Counted from the first letter of the stretch, positions 1 to 9,265 are shown. The stretch is DNA of 64,000 bases from J054 sp963850255 (GCA_963850255.1 CAWKLL010000045.1:38538-102537), one strand, 5' to 3'. Numbers and translations are program-made. Notes: generated from the letters alone by a model not told the origin.

Positions 1-198
1 CTTGCGCGTGACGTCTGTTTCCAGCTGCGCCGGCGCCGCGCCGGGCAGGGTCACGGTGATGGTGATTTCCGGTACTTTAAAATCGGGCAGCACGGCGATC
101 GCCAGCTGGCGCCAGCCGAACAGACCGGCCAGGCACATCACGACGAAAATGATCACCGCGGCGACCGGGTTGTTAACGCCCCAGCGCGATACGTTCAT
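1..198 (-). CDS. RND efflux transporter permease, N-terminal fragment
   Basis: Partial gene running off the left edge; 66 residues are visible. It starts MNVSRWGVNNP, followed by one hydrophobic segment and then PDFKVPEITITVTLPGA, the typical first transmembrane helix and start of the periplasmic porter domain of AcrB/MexB-type inner-membrane drug/proton antiporters. The start codon overlaps the stop of the upstream adaptor gene in an ATGA arrangement, so both are translated as one operon. Family assignment rests on the N-terminus only; the substrate is unknown. Confidence 0.85.
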   Translation of the reverse strand, partial: MNVSRWGVNNPVAAVIIFVVMCLAGLFGWRQLAIAVLPDFKVPEITITVTLPGAAPAQLETDVTRK

Positions 199-1325
199 TG
201 CGCTGCCACCGCGCTGTCCGGCGCAACAGCTTCGCGCACGATGTCGCCGTCGCTTAAAAAGCCGGCGCCGCGTTGTACCACGCGCTCGCCGGCATTCAGG
301 CCGGTCATGATCTCGGTGAGATCGCCCTGCTGGCTGCCGGTGCTGATGCGCCGGCGTTCCACCTTCAGCAGCGTACCGCCGCCTTCATCCAGGGGGCTCA
401 GCACGAATACATAAGGAAAGCCGTCGCGAAACACCACCGACTCGCGCGGCAGCACGCGCGCCACTGCCTCGCCGAGAAAAATCCGTCCCTGTGCAAACAT
501 CCCGGCGCGCAGCGGGCCGGGGTTGGGTAAGTCGGCGTACAGTAAACCGTTGCGGCTGACCGGATCCACGGCCGGCGACACCGTGCGCACCCGGCCGGTG
601 ACGCTCTCGCCATTGGGCGCGATGAGGACCACGGTCGCGCCGTCCCGCACGCGGGTGAGATCACGCTCGGCCAGTTCAGCGCGCCATTCCAGCCGGCCGT
701 TGCGAATCATGCGCAGCAGTTCGTTACCGGTGGTGATTACCTGGCCGGGTTGCACCGTGCGGGACGAAATCACGCCGGCGTCGGGTGCGGACAGGGTCGC
801 AAAACTTAGATTCAGGCGCGCTGCTTCGAGATTAGCCTCGGCGGTGGTGAGCTGGGCTTCTGCGCCCAACAGGTCGGCCCGCAGCTGGTCCAGTTCACTG
901 GAGGACACCAATCCTTCTTCGACCAGGGATTCAGCGCGTTTGGCATTCGCGCGAGCCAGTTCGAGGCTGGCGTTTGCCTGGGCCAGGCTGGCTTCGGCCT
1001 GGCGAGCCTGCACTCGCAAAGTGCGCTGGTCCAGGCGCACCAAAGTCTGGCCTGCAATCACCTCATCGCCCACTTCCACCAGCACCTCGGCGGCACGAAT
1101 ACCGGTCAGCTCTACGCCCAGTGACATTTCCTGCCAGGCGGCCACGGAGCCGGAGGCCACCAGGTCGCGAACAATCTCGCGGGTTTCCGGCATCGCCGTG
1201 GTGACCACCAGGCCCGCGGTGGGGCCAACGGGCGCGGGCGGTTCCGAGCCACAGGCAGCCAGCAGGCCGAGTATCAAGGTCGGCAGCAGGCGGACGAAAA
1301 AGCAGGTGCGGGGAGCTGGGATCAC
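195..1325 (-). CDS. RND efflux system periplasmic adaptor (membrane fusion protein), lipoprotein
   Basis: 376 residues with a GTG start. The N-terminus is a lipoprotein signal peptide with lipobox LLAAC, so the protein is probably anchored in the inner membrane. The body follows the HlyD/AcrA order: a beta-barrel strand, a lipoyl half-domain (VEVGDEVIAGQTLVRLD), an alpha-helical hairpin rich in Ala, Glu and Leu (about residues 105-165), the second lipoyl half (LSAPDAGVISSRTVQPGQVI) and a C-terminal membrane-proximal domain. It should bridge the permease encoded immediately downstream (overlapping by four bases) to an outer-membrane channel not seen here. No regulator is adjacent. Confidence 0.9.
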   Translation of the reverse strand: MIPAPRTCFFVRLLPTLILGLLAACGSEPPAPVGPTAGLVVTTAMPETREIVRDLVASGSVAAWQEMSLGVELTGIRAAEVLVEVGDEVIAGQTLVRLDQRTLRVQARQAEASLAQANASLELARANAKRAESLVEEGLVSSSELDQLRADLLGAEAQLTTAEANLEAARLNLSFATLSAPDAGVISSRTVQPGQVITTGNELLRMIRNGRLEWRAELAERDLTRVRDGATVVLIAPNGESVTGRVRTVSPAVDPVSRNGLLYADLPNPGPLRAGMFAQGRIFLGEAVARVLPRESVVFRDGFPYVFVLSPLDEGGGTLLKVERRRISTGSQQGDLTEIMTGLNAGERVVQRGAGFLSDGDIVREAVAPDSAVAAQ

Positions 1326-1436
1326 GACGTAGGGGCGCTTATCGACTAGGGGTCGACAATTTTACCGCAGTCAGGGCGATCACCACCGATCGGCTGACTC
1401 TCGGCCGTTGTGTGGCCCATTCGCGGGCCGGGCCAA

Positions 1437-1817
1437 CTAGCGCATGTTCGACATGGCCCGGGTCCAGGCATTCGTCAGGGATTCGTATTGCGCCAGCTTC
1501 ATCATCTGCTCGGCGGTTTTTAGCTGAATCTCGCGCTGAGATTCGGACTGCTCGCGGATGATCGCCTGCATTTCCTCCGCCGACGGTCGTGGCAATTCGC
1601 TGACCTGGATGGAAATCTCACGCAGGCGCACGCCGAGAGCTTCGATTTCTCCGGCGGCATCTTCGGCCGAATCCTCATCGTCCACGTCTTCCAGTACTTC
1701 AATCATTTCGCGCATGATGTCGGCCTGGGCGCGGGCGCCTTCGCTGTAGGAGTCGATGCCGCCGCCACACGCGTTACAGAGCAGGGCCAGGCTGGCCACG
1801 AAAAAAAGTTGTTTCAT
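1437..1817 (-). CDS. small predicted lipoprotein of unknown function
   Basis: 126 residues from an ATG preceded at good distance by GGAGGAC; an upstream in-frame start exists but lacks such a site. The N-terminus MKQLFFVASLALLCNACGG is a signal peptide with lipobox LLCNAC. The remainder is hydrophilic, acidic and predicted helical (EVLEDVDDEDSAEDAAGEIEAL and repeated E/Q-rich heptads), suggesting a coiled coil. No family is recognised. It lies about 110 bases upstream of the RND adaptor gene on the same strand and could belong to the same transcription unit. Confidence 0.7.
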   Translation of the reverse strand: MKQLFFVASLALLCNACGGGIDSYSEGARAQADIMREMIEVLEDVDDEDSAEDAAGEIEALGVRLREISIQVSELPRPSAEEMQAIIREQSESQREIQLKTAEQMMKLAQYESLTNAWTRAMSNMR

Positions 1818-1892
1818 TGGCTTGTCCTCCACGCAGGAACCTGCCGGGGCCGCCGGTGTGCGCAACCTCGTCGGTTCTAGATTCCGACGTTA

Positions 1893-1978
1893 TTGTCATT
1901 GTTGCTAACAGGTTCATTATTGCTGATCGCGTCTGGATCAGCTATTTAGTAGTAAATAGCTGTTTTTATTAATAAAAA
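1893..1978 (+). promoter_or_regulatory. dbpA upstream region: candidate promoter and two adjacent palindromes
   Basis: An AT-rich stretch in a GC-rich neighbourhood. TTGTCA (1893-1898) lies 17 bases before ATTATT (1916-1921), a weak sigma-70-like pair. Just downstream CAGCTATTTA (1939-1948) and TAAATAGCTG (1953-1962) form a perfect 10-base inverted repeat with a GTAG loop, followed directly by five T and a second 16-base palindrome TTTTTATTAATAAAAA (1963-1978). The first palindrome plus T-run resembles a weak intrinsic terminator in the dbpA leader; an operator is the alternative. Confidence 0.45.
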
Positions 1979-2151
1979 GTACAGTAGATGAGGTGTATCC
2001 TGTTGGCCTGACGGCGTTGTCGAGCACCCTTAATCTGTCGACCTGGCGAGCAAAGGCAGGGCAGCGTCGGGTTTGCCTGCCGAAATATCGCGGGCTCGTC
2101 CGCTGCCATCAAGTAAGCTCGCCGCGGCATTGCTCTAAGCAGGAATATCCC

Positions 2152-3534
2152 TTGAATCAGAACACTTTCGCTGTGCTGGATCTCCGGCCGGAAATGCTGC
2201 GTAACCTGGCATCACTGGGCTATACGGCGATGACGCCGATCCAGGCGCAAAGCCTGCCGCCGATGCTCGCCGGCGAGGATGTCATTGCCCAGGGCAAGAC
2301 CGGCTCCGGAAAGACCGCAGCCTTTGGTCTGGCGTTGCTGTCTAAACTCAAACCGGCACGCGGCAAAGTGCAGGCACTGGTGCTTTGTCCCACCCGCGAG
2401 CTGGCCGACCAGGTGGCCAAGGCGATTCGCGAGCTGGCGCGCACCACACCGAATGTGAAAGTGCTGACCCTGTGCGGCGGTTTGCCGTACTCGCCGCAAG
2501 CTGCTTCGCTCAGCCATGGCGCCGATGTGGTGGTCGGCACGCCGGGTCGCATCGAAGATCATCTCGGCAAGGGTAGCCTGCAGCTGAACCAGGTTCATAC
2601 GCTGGTCCTCGATGAGGCCGACCGCATGCTGGATATGGGTTTTCAGGATTCGCTCGAAGCCATTGTTAAATGCATCCCGGCGCAGCGCCAGACCTTATTG
2701 TTCAGCGCAACCTATCCCGATGCTATTCAATCCATTACCCGGCGCGTGATGCGCAAGCCGGTGCGGGTAATGCAGACAGAAACGCATGACGAGGCCACTA
2801 TTGAGCAGCACTTTTACCGGGTAGAAGATGAAGCGCATCGTCAGCAGGCCTTACGCTTGCTGTTACTGGCCCATCGTCCCGCCTCGGCCGTGGTGTTTTG
2901 CGAAACCAAGCTGGAAACCCAGGCCCTGGCCGAGGCCCTTCGCAGCCAGCGTTTCAGCGTGCTGGCCCTGCATGGCGATCTTGATCAACGTGAGCGTGAG
3001 CGCACCCTGGTGCGTTTCTCTAATAAGAGTGTATCGCTGCTGGTGGCTACTGATGTGGCAGCACGCGGTCTGGATATTGATGAGCTTGACGCGGTGATCA
3101 ACTACCAGCCGGCACGCGACAGCCAGATACACGTGCATCGCATCGGTCGCACGGGCCGCGCCGGCAGCCAGGGCATGGCAATGACCTTGTACAGTGATGC
3201 CGAGCGCCACAAGATCGATGCGCTGGCCGACTACCTGCAGCGCGAACTTGTTGCTGAGAACCTGCCGCCGAAACGCTGGCTGGAAGAAAAGCCCGACAAG
3301 GCGGCTATGGTGACCCTGCAGGTGGACGGCGGGAAGAAAAAGAAACTGCGGCCTGGCGATATCCTGGGCGCGCTGACGGGCGAGAGCGGGGTGCCCGGCA
3401 AGCAGGTGGGCAAGATCGATATTTTTGATACTTGTGCGTTCGTGGCGGTACACCGCGATGTTGCCAAGGCAGCATTGCTCAAACTGACGGAAGGCAAAAT
3501 GAAAGGGCGTTCGTTTCGGGTGCGGCGGCTATAG
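2152..3534 (+). CDS. dbpA: ATP-dependent RNA helicase DbpA
   Basis: 460 residues from a TTG start preceded by AGGA; this gives the normal DbpA length, whereas the longer reading frame would add 53 unrelated residues. All DEAD-box motifs are visible in order: Q motif (GYTAMTPIQAQSLP), AQGKTGSGKT, PTRELADQ, GTPGRI, DEAD, SAT, then the helicase C lobe with ARGLDI and HRIGRTGRAG. The last 75 residues match the DbpA C-terminal RNA-binding domain (RPGDILGALTGESGV, then DTCAFVAV), which in characterised DbpA targets hairpin 92 of 23S rRNA during 50S assembly. A leader of more than 150 bases with palindromes precedes it. Confidence 0.95.
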   Translation: MNQNTFAVLDLRPEMLRNLASLGYTAMTPIQAQSLPPMLAGEDVIAQGKTGSGKTAAFGLALLSKLKPARGKVQALVLCPTRELADQVAKAIRELARTTPNVKVLTLCGGLPYSPQAASLSHGADVVVGTPGRIEDHLGKGSLQLNQVHTLVLDEADRMLDMGFQDSLEAIVKCIPAQRQTLLFSATYPDAIQSITRRVMRKPVRVMQTETHDEATIEQHFYRVEDEAHRQQALRLLLLAHRPASAVVFCETKLETQALAEALRSQRFSVLALHGDLDQRERERTLVRFSNKSVSLLVATDVAARGLDIDELDAVINYQPARDSQIHVHRIGRTGRAGSQGMAMTLYSDAERHKIDALADYLQRELVAENLPPKRWLEEKPDKAAMVTLQVDGGKKKKLRPGDILGALTGESGVPGKQVGKIDIFDTCAFVAVHRDVAKAALLKLTEGKMKGRSFRVRRL

Positions 3535-3638
3535 GCTTACCCAAGGGCGGCGTTTTTATTGGGTATTCCTGTCTGAGGGTGGTCCGGCAAGGCTGGGTTT
3601 TTAGCGCGGCTGAGTAAGTTTCCTCGCTGCCCGTTTGC

Positions 3639-4031
3639 TTAGTCCACCGTTATTTCCAGGTAGACATTCCCGCCCCAGCGAAGACGGCGGATAATATTGA
3701 ACGCGAACAGCACCAGGGCCGGGGCCCGGAACTTGACGTCTTTTAGCAGCGTCTTGTTTTCCTCCGGCGTCAGGATGCGCGCCCGTCCCGGCACCGGTGT
3801 GCCGAGCAAATTGCCTTTCTGGTCGCAGGGTGCGAGCTGCACGGCGGTATTGTTTCTGAGCCGTTTCACCTTGCCCGTGGTCAACCCGGTGACCATATAG
3901 AAATTATCGCTGTCGGGCGCTTCGGCATAGGTCAAGGGAGTGGCAACTGCCTCGCCGCTTTTGCGGAATGTAGCCAGGCTCATAAATCTATGCGCGCGCA
4001 GCACTGCTAAAGATTCTTCTCTGCTTGGCAT
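3639..4031 (-). CDS. PPOX-class (pyridoxamine 5'-phosphate oxidase-like) split-barrel flavoprotein
   Basis: 130 residues. The sequence has the features of small PPOX-class proteins annotated as F420-dependent or FMN-binding oxidoreductases: the start LRAHRFMSLATFRKSGEAV, then TPLTYAEA, a cofactor-contacting TGLTTGKVKRLRNN stretch and the conserved APCDQKGN with a following GRAR. Length is normal for the family. Whether the cofactor is FMN or F420 cannot be told; proteobacterial members usually lack F420. It stands alone, convergent with dbpA and about 100 bases from the next gene on its strand. Confidence 0.8.
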   Translation of the reverse strand: MPSREESLAVLRAHRFMSLATFRKSGEAVATPLTYAEAPDSDNFYMVTGLTTGKVKRLRNNTAVQLAPCDQKGNLLGTPVPGRARILTPEENKTLLKDVKFRAPALVLFAFNIIRRLRWGGNVYLEITVD

Positions 4032-4133
4032 GTCTAGTGTGCTCCTGTCCGAATGTTTAAGCAGCCGGCTATGGCTGAATCGCCCCGGTAGGCCCGTCTA
4101 TCCTGCCATTGGTCATAGGGGGTAACGATGCCG

Positions 4134-4835
4134 TCACAGCATGGTTGCATCCTGAATCGCCTGCGTCACTTCCTCGCCATAGATCTGCACGACCATGCCG
4201 CGATCCGGGTCCAGCGTCATGATGGTGCTGGCAATATGATCGCGGCGGGTTTTTCTTTGTGCCGCTTCAGCGTCCGTGAGCTGGCGCTGCTGCTGAAACA
4301 GGTGCAGCCATTCATCGTAGTAATGAGCAGCGTAAGTTTCTACCGCGTCCAGAGCATGCTCTGCAACACCAAAACCGCACAGGAAGAAGGGCGATACCAG
4401 TGCGCGCATATGCGCCTGCCGTGATGGCTCGAAACTGATGCTGGTGTCTGCCTTGGCTGCGTCAAAGATTTTCTCGATGCCCGCATAGTCTTTGCTGAAG
4501 GATTCGAACTGCATGATCGGATCGATATCCGGGTACAGATCGATGGAGAGTTGCGAGCCCTGTGGCGAGAGCATGCCTTCATAGGTAAAGCGCGGCACAT
4601 CCAGGTGGTAATCGGGAATGATGTTGATATTGAAGTACAGGCCCATGGGTAACAGGTTGATGGACAAGCTGCTGGCTTTCTCGATGCCGGGGCCGGTATA
4701 GGCTTTCAGGTAGCCGGTGTCTTTGCCCTGCAGGTCGTGCAGGGTGGCTAAATGATCGAAGCGCGGATTGTTGTGTAGCTCCAGGCTCTCGGTGATTCGC
4801 TTTTCCAGCGTTTGGCCGACTTGATCCAGGTTCAT
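4134..4835 (-). CDS. hypothetical protein resembling ferredoxin-dependent bilin reductase / red chlorophyll catabolite reductase fold
   Basis: 233 residues with a good site GGAG before the ATG. No signal peptide. The central stretch reads DVPRFTYEG, then LSIDLYPDIDPI, then RQAHMRALVSPFFLCGFG. By eye this recalls the FDBR/RCCR superfamily, in which a P-x-F/E strand is followed by a strand ending in DL-P and later by a conserved S-P motif before a helix with aromatic residues. The C-terminal part (YAAHYYDEWLHLFQQQ and onward) is helical. The match is a pattern impression, not an alignment, and the protein could be an unrelated unknown family. There is no heme oxygenase or phytochrome gene nearby. 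Confidence 0.5.
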   Translation of the reverse strand: MNLDQVGQTLEKRITESLELHNNPRFDHLATLHDLQGKDTGYLKAYTGPGIEKASSLSINLLPMGLYFNINIIPDYHLDVPRFTYEGMLSPQGSQLSIDLYPDIDPIMQFESFSKDYAGIEKIFDAAKADTSISFEPSRQAHMRALVSPFFLCGFGVAEHALDAVETYAAHYYDEWLHLFQQQRQLTDAEAAQRKTRRDHIASTIMTLDPDRGMVVQIYGEEVTQAIQDATML

Positions 4836-5230
4836 ATCTCGCTCCGACGTTAGAGAGTGCAGTGCGCATTATTCCTAAAATACGCCGGCGCTGCCCGCGG
4901 CCGCGCTCTGGCTGGTTGCGGTATTTCTGCCTGCCATGAATCTGATTCTGTGGTGCACAGCGGGCGCGACTGCAACGGCCTGTGCACGCGGCAAAGAAAT
5001 CCCGGCGCGCTGGCCGGGGCTTTCGCAGCTTGCAGGCTTTGGCCGCGTGACCGGCGGTTTCCGTCACCGTGCTTATCTGTTAGAAAGGAGCTCGGCTGTC
5101 TGATCGTTGTGATTGCCTCCAGGTTGGAGCAATGGCCTTGCGCCGCGTGCAGGCGTCGGCCCGATGGCATGGTTTCACGAACCGGGAACAGCCGGGGAAC
5201 TAACTAGCGGGTACCGGGAGTACAACCTAA
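4836..5230. other. 395-base intergenic region without recognised gene
   Basis: Lies between two divergently oriented genes and probably holds both promoters. I see no convincing sigma-70 pair, tRNA or riboswitch. Short reading frames across it have no plausible start site or family resemblance. A small inverted repeat GTGAC...GTCAC occurs near 5047-5072. AAAGGAG near 5090 resembles a ribosome binding site, but no convincing gene follows it. Confidence 0.5.
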
Positions 5231-6703
5231 GTGAACAACAACGCACACAAACCGCGGGATTCAATTAACCGCCGGCACCTGCTGGGTTCAGGAATTTTTC
5301 TTGCTTCGGCGCTGGCCGGTGGCCGGCTCAGAGCTGCGCCGGAGCAGGCCGATGTCATCGTGATCGGTGCCGGTATAGCCGGCCTCACCGCAGCGATCAC
5401 GCTGGCTGACGAGGGCGCAAGCGTGCTGGTGTTGGAAGCCGACACGCAGGTCGGTGGGCGCATGCGGTCGGTCGAATCGTCGCTCGGCACGCTGAACCCC
5501 GGTGCCACGACAGTCGGCCCGCTGTATTCGCGCGTGCGAAACTATATCAATCGATTTGATATTCAACTGCTGAACCCGACCATGCGTGGCGGGATGGGCA
5601 TTGCCATTGGCGATCAGCTCATAAGCTCCAAGGACTGGGCGGACGCCAAGGTCAATCCGACCACAGGCGATGAACGCGCTTTGCATCCGCGCACGCTCGA
5701 GAACCGGATGCTTACTTCGAACCTGCCGTTGGCAGAACCCTTCGAGTGGCTCGATCCCGCAGCACAATCGTTGGACATTTCGCTCGCAGACTACTTGCGC
5801 CGTCGCGGGGTTTCGCCCGGCGCGTTGGGTCTGATCGACATTACGATCAATGCAAACAGCCTTGAGCAGGTATCCGCGCTGCAGTATTTACGCGATGTGC
5901 AGCGCCTGGCCTGGGCCATGGGCGACGGTGCGGCAGGCAACCGGTCCTTATACGAACCTGGCACGCCCGGCAGCTTTGTCCACCTGAAAGGCGGGACCGG
6001 CGTGCTAACCGACGCAATGGCGGCATATCTGGGCGACCGGGTGCGCCTGGAGGAATCCGTAGTAGCCGTTGACCACGATGCCCAAGGTGTAGCGGTAGAG
6101 ACCCGCAGCGGTGCGCGCTACCGCGCCGGGCACCTCGTTTGCGCGGCACCTTTGGCCGTCGTCGGGCAGATTCACTGGCGGCCGGCACTGGCGGGCAAGC
6201 TGGGCCGGCTTGTCTATGCCAGCAACAGCACCTCCACGTCCCACATTTACTTCGCCGTCGAGAAGCCGTTCTGGGACGACGATATCGGCGAGCCCAGCCT
6301 GTTTACGGATTCCCCGCTGGAGCGGGTTTTTGCCGCGGCAGAATTCGGGAGCGATGAGATCGAATATCTTGACTGCTGGATAAACGGTCGCGCTGCCCGG
6401 CAGATTGACGCGCTGCCGGAAGCTGAGCTTGCGCAGTATGCGACCGGCATACTAAACCGGATACGTCCGGCCACGCGCGGCAAGGTCCGCTACGCCGGCA
6501 ATTTTTCGTGGGGGCGAAATCCCTACGTGCGCGGCAACAAGCACGAATGGTTGCCGGGACAAATGGCAGATGTCATTGCAGCCCTTGACGCGGATACTGG
6601 CCGCATCCAGTTTGCGGGTGAACACTTCCGAATTGCAGAGCCGGGCATGGAAGGCGCCGCGGAATCAGGCGAACGGGCCGCGCTGCGAGTGCTGGGCAGC
6701 TAG
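5231..6703 (+). CDS. Tat-exported FAD-dependent amine oxidase-family protein
   Basis: 490 residues, GTG start. The N-terminus has a twin-arginine signal (NRRHLLGSG, then a hydrophobic Ala/Gly stretch ending LRAAPEQ), so it is exported folded with its flavin. Residues 38-70 form the Rossmann FAD motif VIVIGAGIAGLTAA and the dinucleotide-binding acidic end VLEAD; GGRMRSVES follows as in flavin monoamine oxidases. The C-terminus has the family motif IQFAGEHF followed by EGAAESGERAA. These proteins oxidise amines or, in related lineages, desaturate carotenoid-like substrates. The substrate is not predictable. It sits about 120 bases upstream of another exported protein. Confidence 0.85.
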   Translation: MNNNAHKPRDSINRRHLLGSGIFLASALAGGRLRAAPEQADVIVIGAGIAGLTAAITLADEGASVLVLEADTQVGGRMRSVESSLGTLNPGATTVGPLYSRVRNYINRFDIQLLNPTMRGGMGIAIGDQLISSKDWADAKVNPTTGDERALHPRTLENRMLTSNLPLAEPFEWLDPAAQSLDISLADYLRRRGVSPGALGLIDITINANSLEQVSALQYLRDVQRLAWAMGDGAAGNRSLYEPGTPGSFVHLKGGTGVLTDAMAAYLGDRVRLEESVVAVDHDAQGVAVETRSGARYRAGHLVCAAPLAVVGQIHWRPALAGKLGRLVYASNSTSTSHIYFAVEKPFWDDDIGEPSLFTDSPLERVFAAAEFGSDEIEYLDCWINGRAARQIDALPEAELAQYATGILNRIRPATRGKVRYAGNFSWGRNPYVRGNKHEWLPGQMADVIAALDADTGRIQFAGEHFRIAEPGMEGAAESGERAALRVLGS

Positions 6704-6821
6704 TCGCCTAGAGTGTCAGCGCCGCAGCTGAACTGAAAGTATCAAGCCCGTTGCTCCTGTAATACTTTTGCCGCTGTCGCGCGACGCCGGCCAGGCTCGC
6801 TCAACCAGAAGGAATCTCGCC

Positions 6822-7517
6822 ATGAAGCTGCGTCACCTTAGCGTAGTCACCGTTCTGAGCTGTTTGCTGGCAAGCGTCGCACTGGCGGAGACTATTGCAG
6901 TAATTGGCACCGGCAGCGTGGGCAGCGCCCTGGGTTCCCGTTTCGCCGCCGTCGGTCACACAGTGGTGTACGGATCGCGCCGGCCGCGCGACGCCGATGT
7001 GTTGCTGCTGGTCAACGAGACAGGCAATGGCGCTACGGTGCAACTGCCCGCCCAGGCCGCTAAAACCGCCGACATAATTCTGCTGGCTGTCCCCTGGGCT
7101 GCGGCAGAAAAGATCGTAAAGGGACTGGGCTCGCTGGACGGAAAGATCATCATCGACCCGATCAATGCCCTGGCCTTCGGTGCGGAGAAGTCGATTACGC
7201 TGGCCGCCAGCCCGTCGGCGGCCGAACAAATTCAGGCCTGGGCACCGGGTGCTCGCGTGGTAAAAGCGTTCAATACCCTGACCAGTGCTTTCATGTCCGA
7301 CCCAAGTGCAGCGGGCGGTCCGATCACTATTCCGCTGGCCGGCAACGACGATGCGGCGAAAGCCCGAGTGGCAGACCTGGTAACTGCGGTTGGCCTGGTG
7401 CCTCTGGACGTTGGCAAATTGAACCACGCGCGAGCGGTCGAAGCCATGGGGCAGCTCTACGTCGCACAGGGGTTCCAGGGCCGCCAGAGATTTGAGTTCA
7501 ACCTGCGTCCGCGCTGA
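6822..7517 (+). CDS. signal-peptide-bearing NADPH-dependent F420 reductase-like Rossmann protein
   Basis: 231 residues from an ATG with AGAAGGAA upstream. Residues 1-22 (MKLRHLSVVTVLSCLLASVALA) are a classical Sec signal peptide. The mature part begins directly with a Rossmann motif, TIAVIGTGSVGSALGSRFA, followed by VVYGSRRP, whose arginines suggest NADP(H). AVPWAAAEKIVKGLGSLDGKIIIDP and VKAFNTL are typical of the NADPH:F420 oxidoreductase family, which is normally cytoplasmic. Export of a nicotinamide enzyme is unusual. The reading frame is clean, and no start inside the coding region would restore a normal cytoplasmic N-terminus. Confidence 0.8.
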   Translation: MKLRHLSVVTVLSCLLASVALAETIAVIGTGSVGSALGSRFAAVGHTVVYGSRRPRDADVLLLVNETGNGATVQLPAQAAKTADIILLAVPWAAAEKIVKGLGSLDGKIIIDPINALAFGAEKSITLAASPSAAEQIQAWAPGARVVKAFNTLTSAFMSDPSAAGGPITIPLAGNDDAAKARVADLVTAVGLVPLDVGKLNHARAVEAMGQLYVAQGFQGRQRFEFNLRPR

Positions 7518-7688
7518 GCATAGATCACGTCTATTCCCTAAACGCTATCCGGATGAACCTGGCATAGGCGCGCATTTAGTCGCGTGCGTGTCTTTTTCGG
7601 CATTGTCCTGCGCGGGTGTAAGTCACGGACTGGCGAAAACTTAGTGAGCTGACAGCTATAACTACAGGCGAGCTTTCTTGCAGCTACA

Positions 7689-9051
7689 TCAGCCCAGTCT
7701 CGGTAAAACGAGACTCGCCAGGCTGAGTACCAGGAAGAAACCGCACATGTCGGTGATGGTCGTGAGTACTGGTCCGGACGCTACCGCCGGGTCGGCGCGC
7801 AGTTTCTTCAGGATTAACGGCACGGTGCCGCCGATGGACACGGCCACCACGGTATTCAGCGGCCAGCGCTACGCCGATGACGCCGCTCAGCCAGATATTG
7901 CCTTTCCACAGCCAGGCAGCCAGCCCGATCAGTGTGCCCAACGCCAGGCCGTTAATCAGGCCGACCAGCGCCTCCTTTCGCCAGACACGAAACACATCGG
8001 CCGGGCGCACGATGCCAAGCGTCAGCTCGCGCATGCTCACCGCGACGGCCTGGTTGCCGGAGCAGCCGCTCATGTCAGAGACAATGGGCAGGAAAACGGC
8101 CAGCGCTATGACGGCCGTCAGGGTATCTTCATAGGCCGCGATAACGCCGGCGGCGATAATGTTCAGCACGATGTTGACGCTTAGCCAGGACAGCCGGCGT
8201 CGGGCGCGTTGTGAAACGGGCATAGAGCGCAGTTCTTCACCGCTGACGATACCCTGCATCTTCATGGCATCTTCGTCGGCTTTTTCGGCGATGGCGTCGT
8301 AGACGGCGCGCCGACGCAGTAAGCCGAGCAGTCGATTGTCGTCGTCGATGACCGGCGCAACCACCTGGTCGTGCGCTTCAAAAAATTCTTCGAGTTCATC
8401 AAGGCTGGCCGCTACATGCGCGCTGTCGGCTTCCCTGATCAAGCCAGCCAGCTGCCGCTGCGGATCGGCGAAGGCAATGTCATTGAGGTTGACCACGCCG
8501 CGCAGTCGCCCCGATGGACGTACCACGTAGATCTGCTGCAGCAGGTATAGCGGCACGTCTTCGTCGCGTACGGATAAATCGTGGATGACTTCACGCACTC
8601 GCTTCGCGCCGGTGTAGGCGAGGAACTCGGTCATCATCAGGCCGCCCGCGGTGTCGTACGGATAGTTGATCAGGCGGCGTGCTTCGCGCGCTTCCTCGGG
8701 TTCCATCTCCTCAAGGATGTCTTCGAGATCTTCGTCGTCCAGTTCGCCCAGCACGTCGGCGGCCTGGTCGCTGTCGAACTCCGCAACGATGGATGCGGCT
8801 TCCTTCGGGGTCAGATCATCGAGGATGTCGGCCGCATGGGTATCCGGTACTTCTTCCAGCAGTTCGGCCGCCGCTTCCAGCGGCAGGCAGCGCATCAGCT
8901 GCGCCTGTTCCTCGGTGCTGAGTCGGAATAAGGCCCGCAAGGTGTCGTCGCCGGAAAGCGTGTCGAGATAATCGACCAAAGCCTGCTCGCGCCCCGCCTC
9001 GAGCAGTTCTCGCAGGGTTTCCCAGGGCTTAAGCTCGGTTGCCGCTTCCAT
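7689..9051 (-). CDS. mgtE: magnesium transporter MgtE (frameshifted near its C-terminus)
   Basis: Start ATG with GGAGAG upstream; full extent equals 453 codons plus one extra base. Domains in order: acidic N domain of helical repeats (residues 1-125, LLEEVPDTHAADILDDL), paired CBS domains (about 130-255), then the five-helix membrane domain with the selectivity region (NIIAAGVIAAYEDTLTA, FLPIVSDMSGCSGNQA). After GVALA the frame breaks near 7860; in the next frame the expected ending continues (LNTVVAVSIGG, ASGPVLTTITDM, SLASLVLPRLG stop). In known MgtE the N and CBS domains sense Mg2+ and gate the channel. The break looks like a duplicated base rather than decay. Confidence 0.88.
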
Positions 9052-9265
9052 CGCATCTCTCCACCAGTCGGGGCGATGTTGTATGGCACAAACCGTTGGT
9101 GACGGCAATGCAAGCTGGGATGTTTTTTCTGCTGGTGCCGGGTGTTTAGTTACGCCGCCCGCGGTCGGCATCTTTTTGCGACTGATCTTTGGTGAGTCGG
9201 CGAGCCTCGGTCCGGGTTCAGGCGAGCGGTGACAAGGCCTGGCGCCGCGGGCCGCCTATCCTTGC

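Noticed and set aside
4857..5207. 116-codon plus-strand open frame in the intergenic region
   Set aside because: Irregular composition, no start signal and no family resemblance; the two flanking genes are better supported and divergent.
4836..5230. Cobalamin or other riboswitch
   Set aside because: No conserved riboswitch core could be traced; only short local stems.
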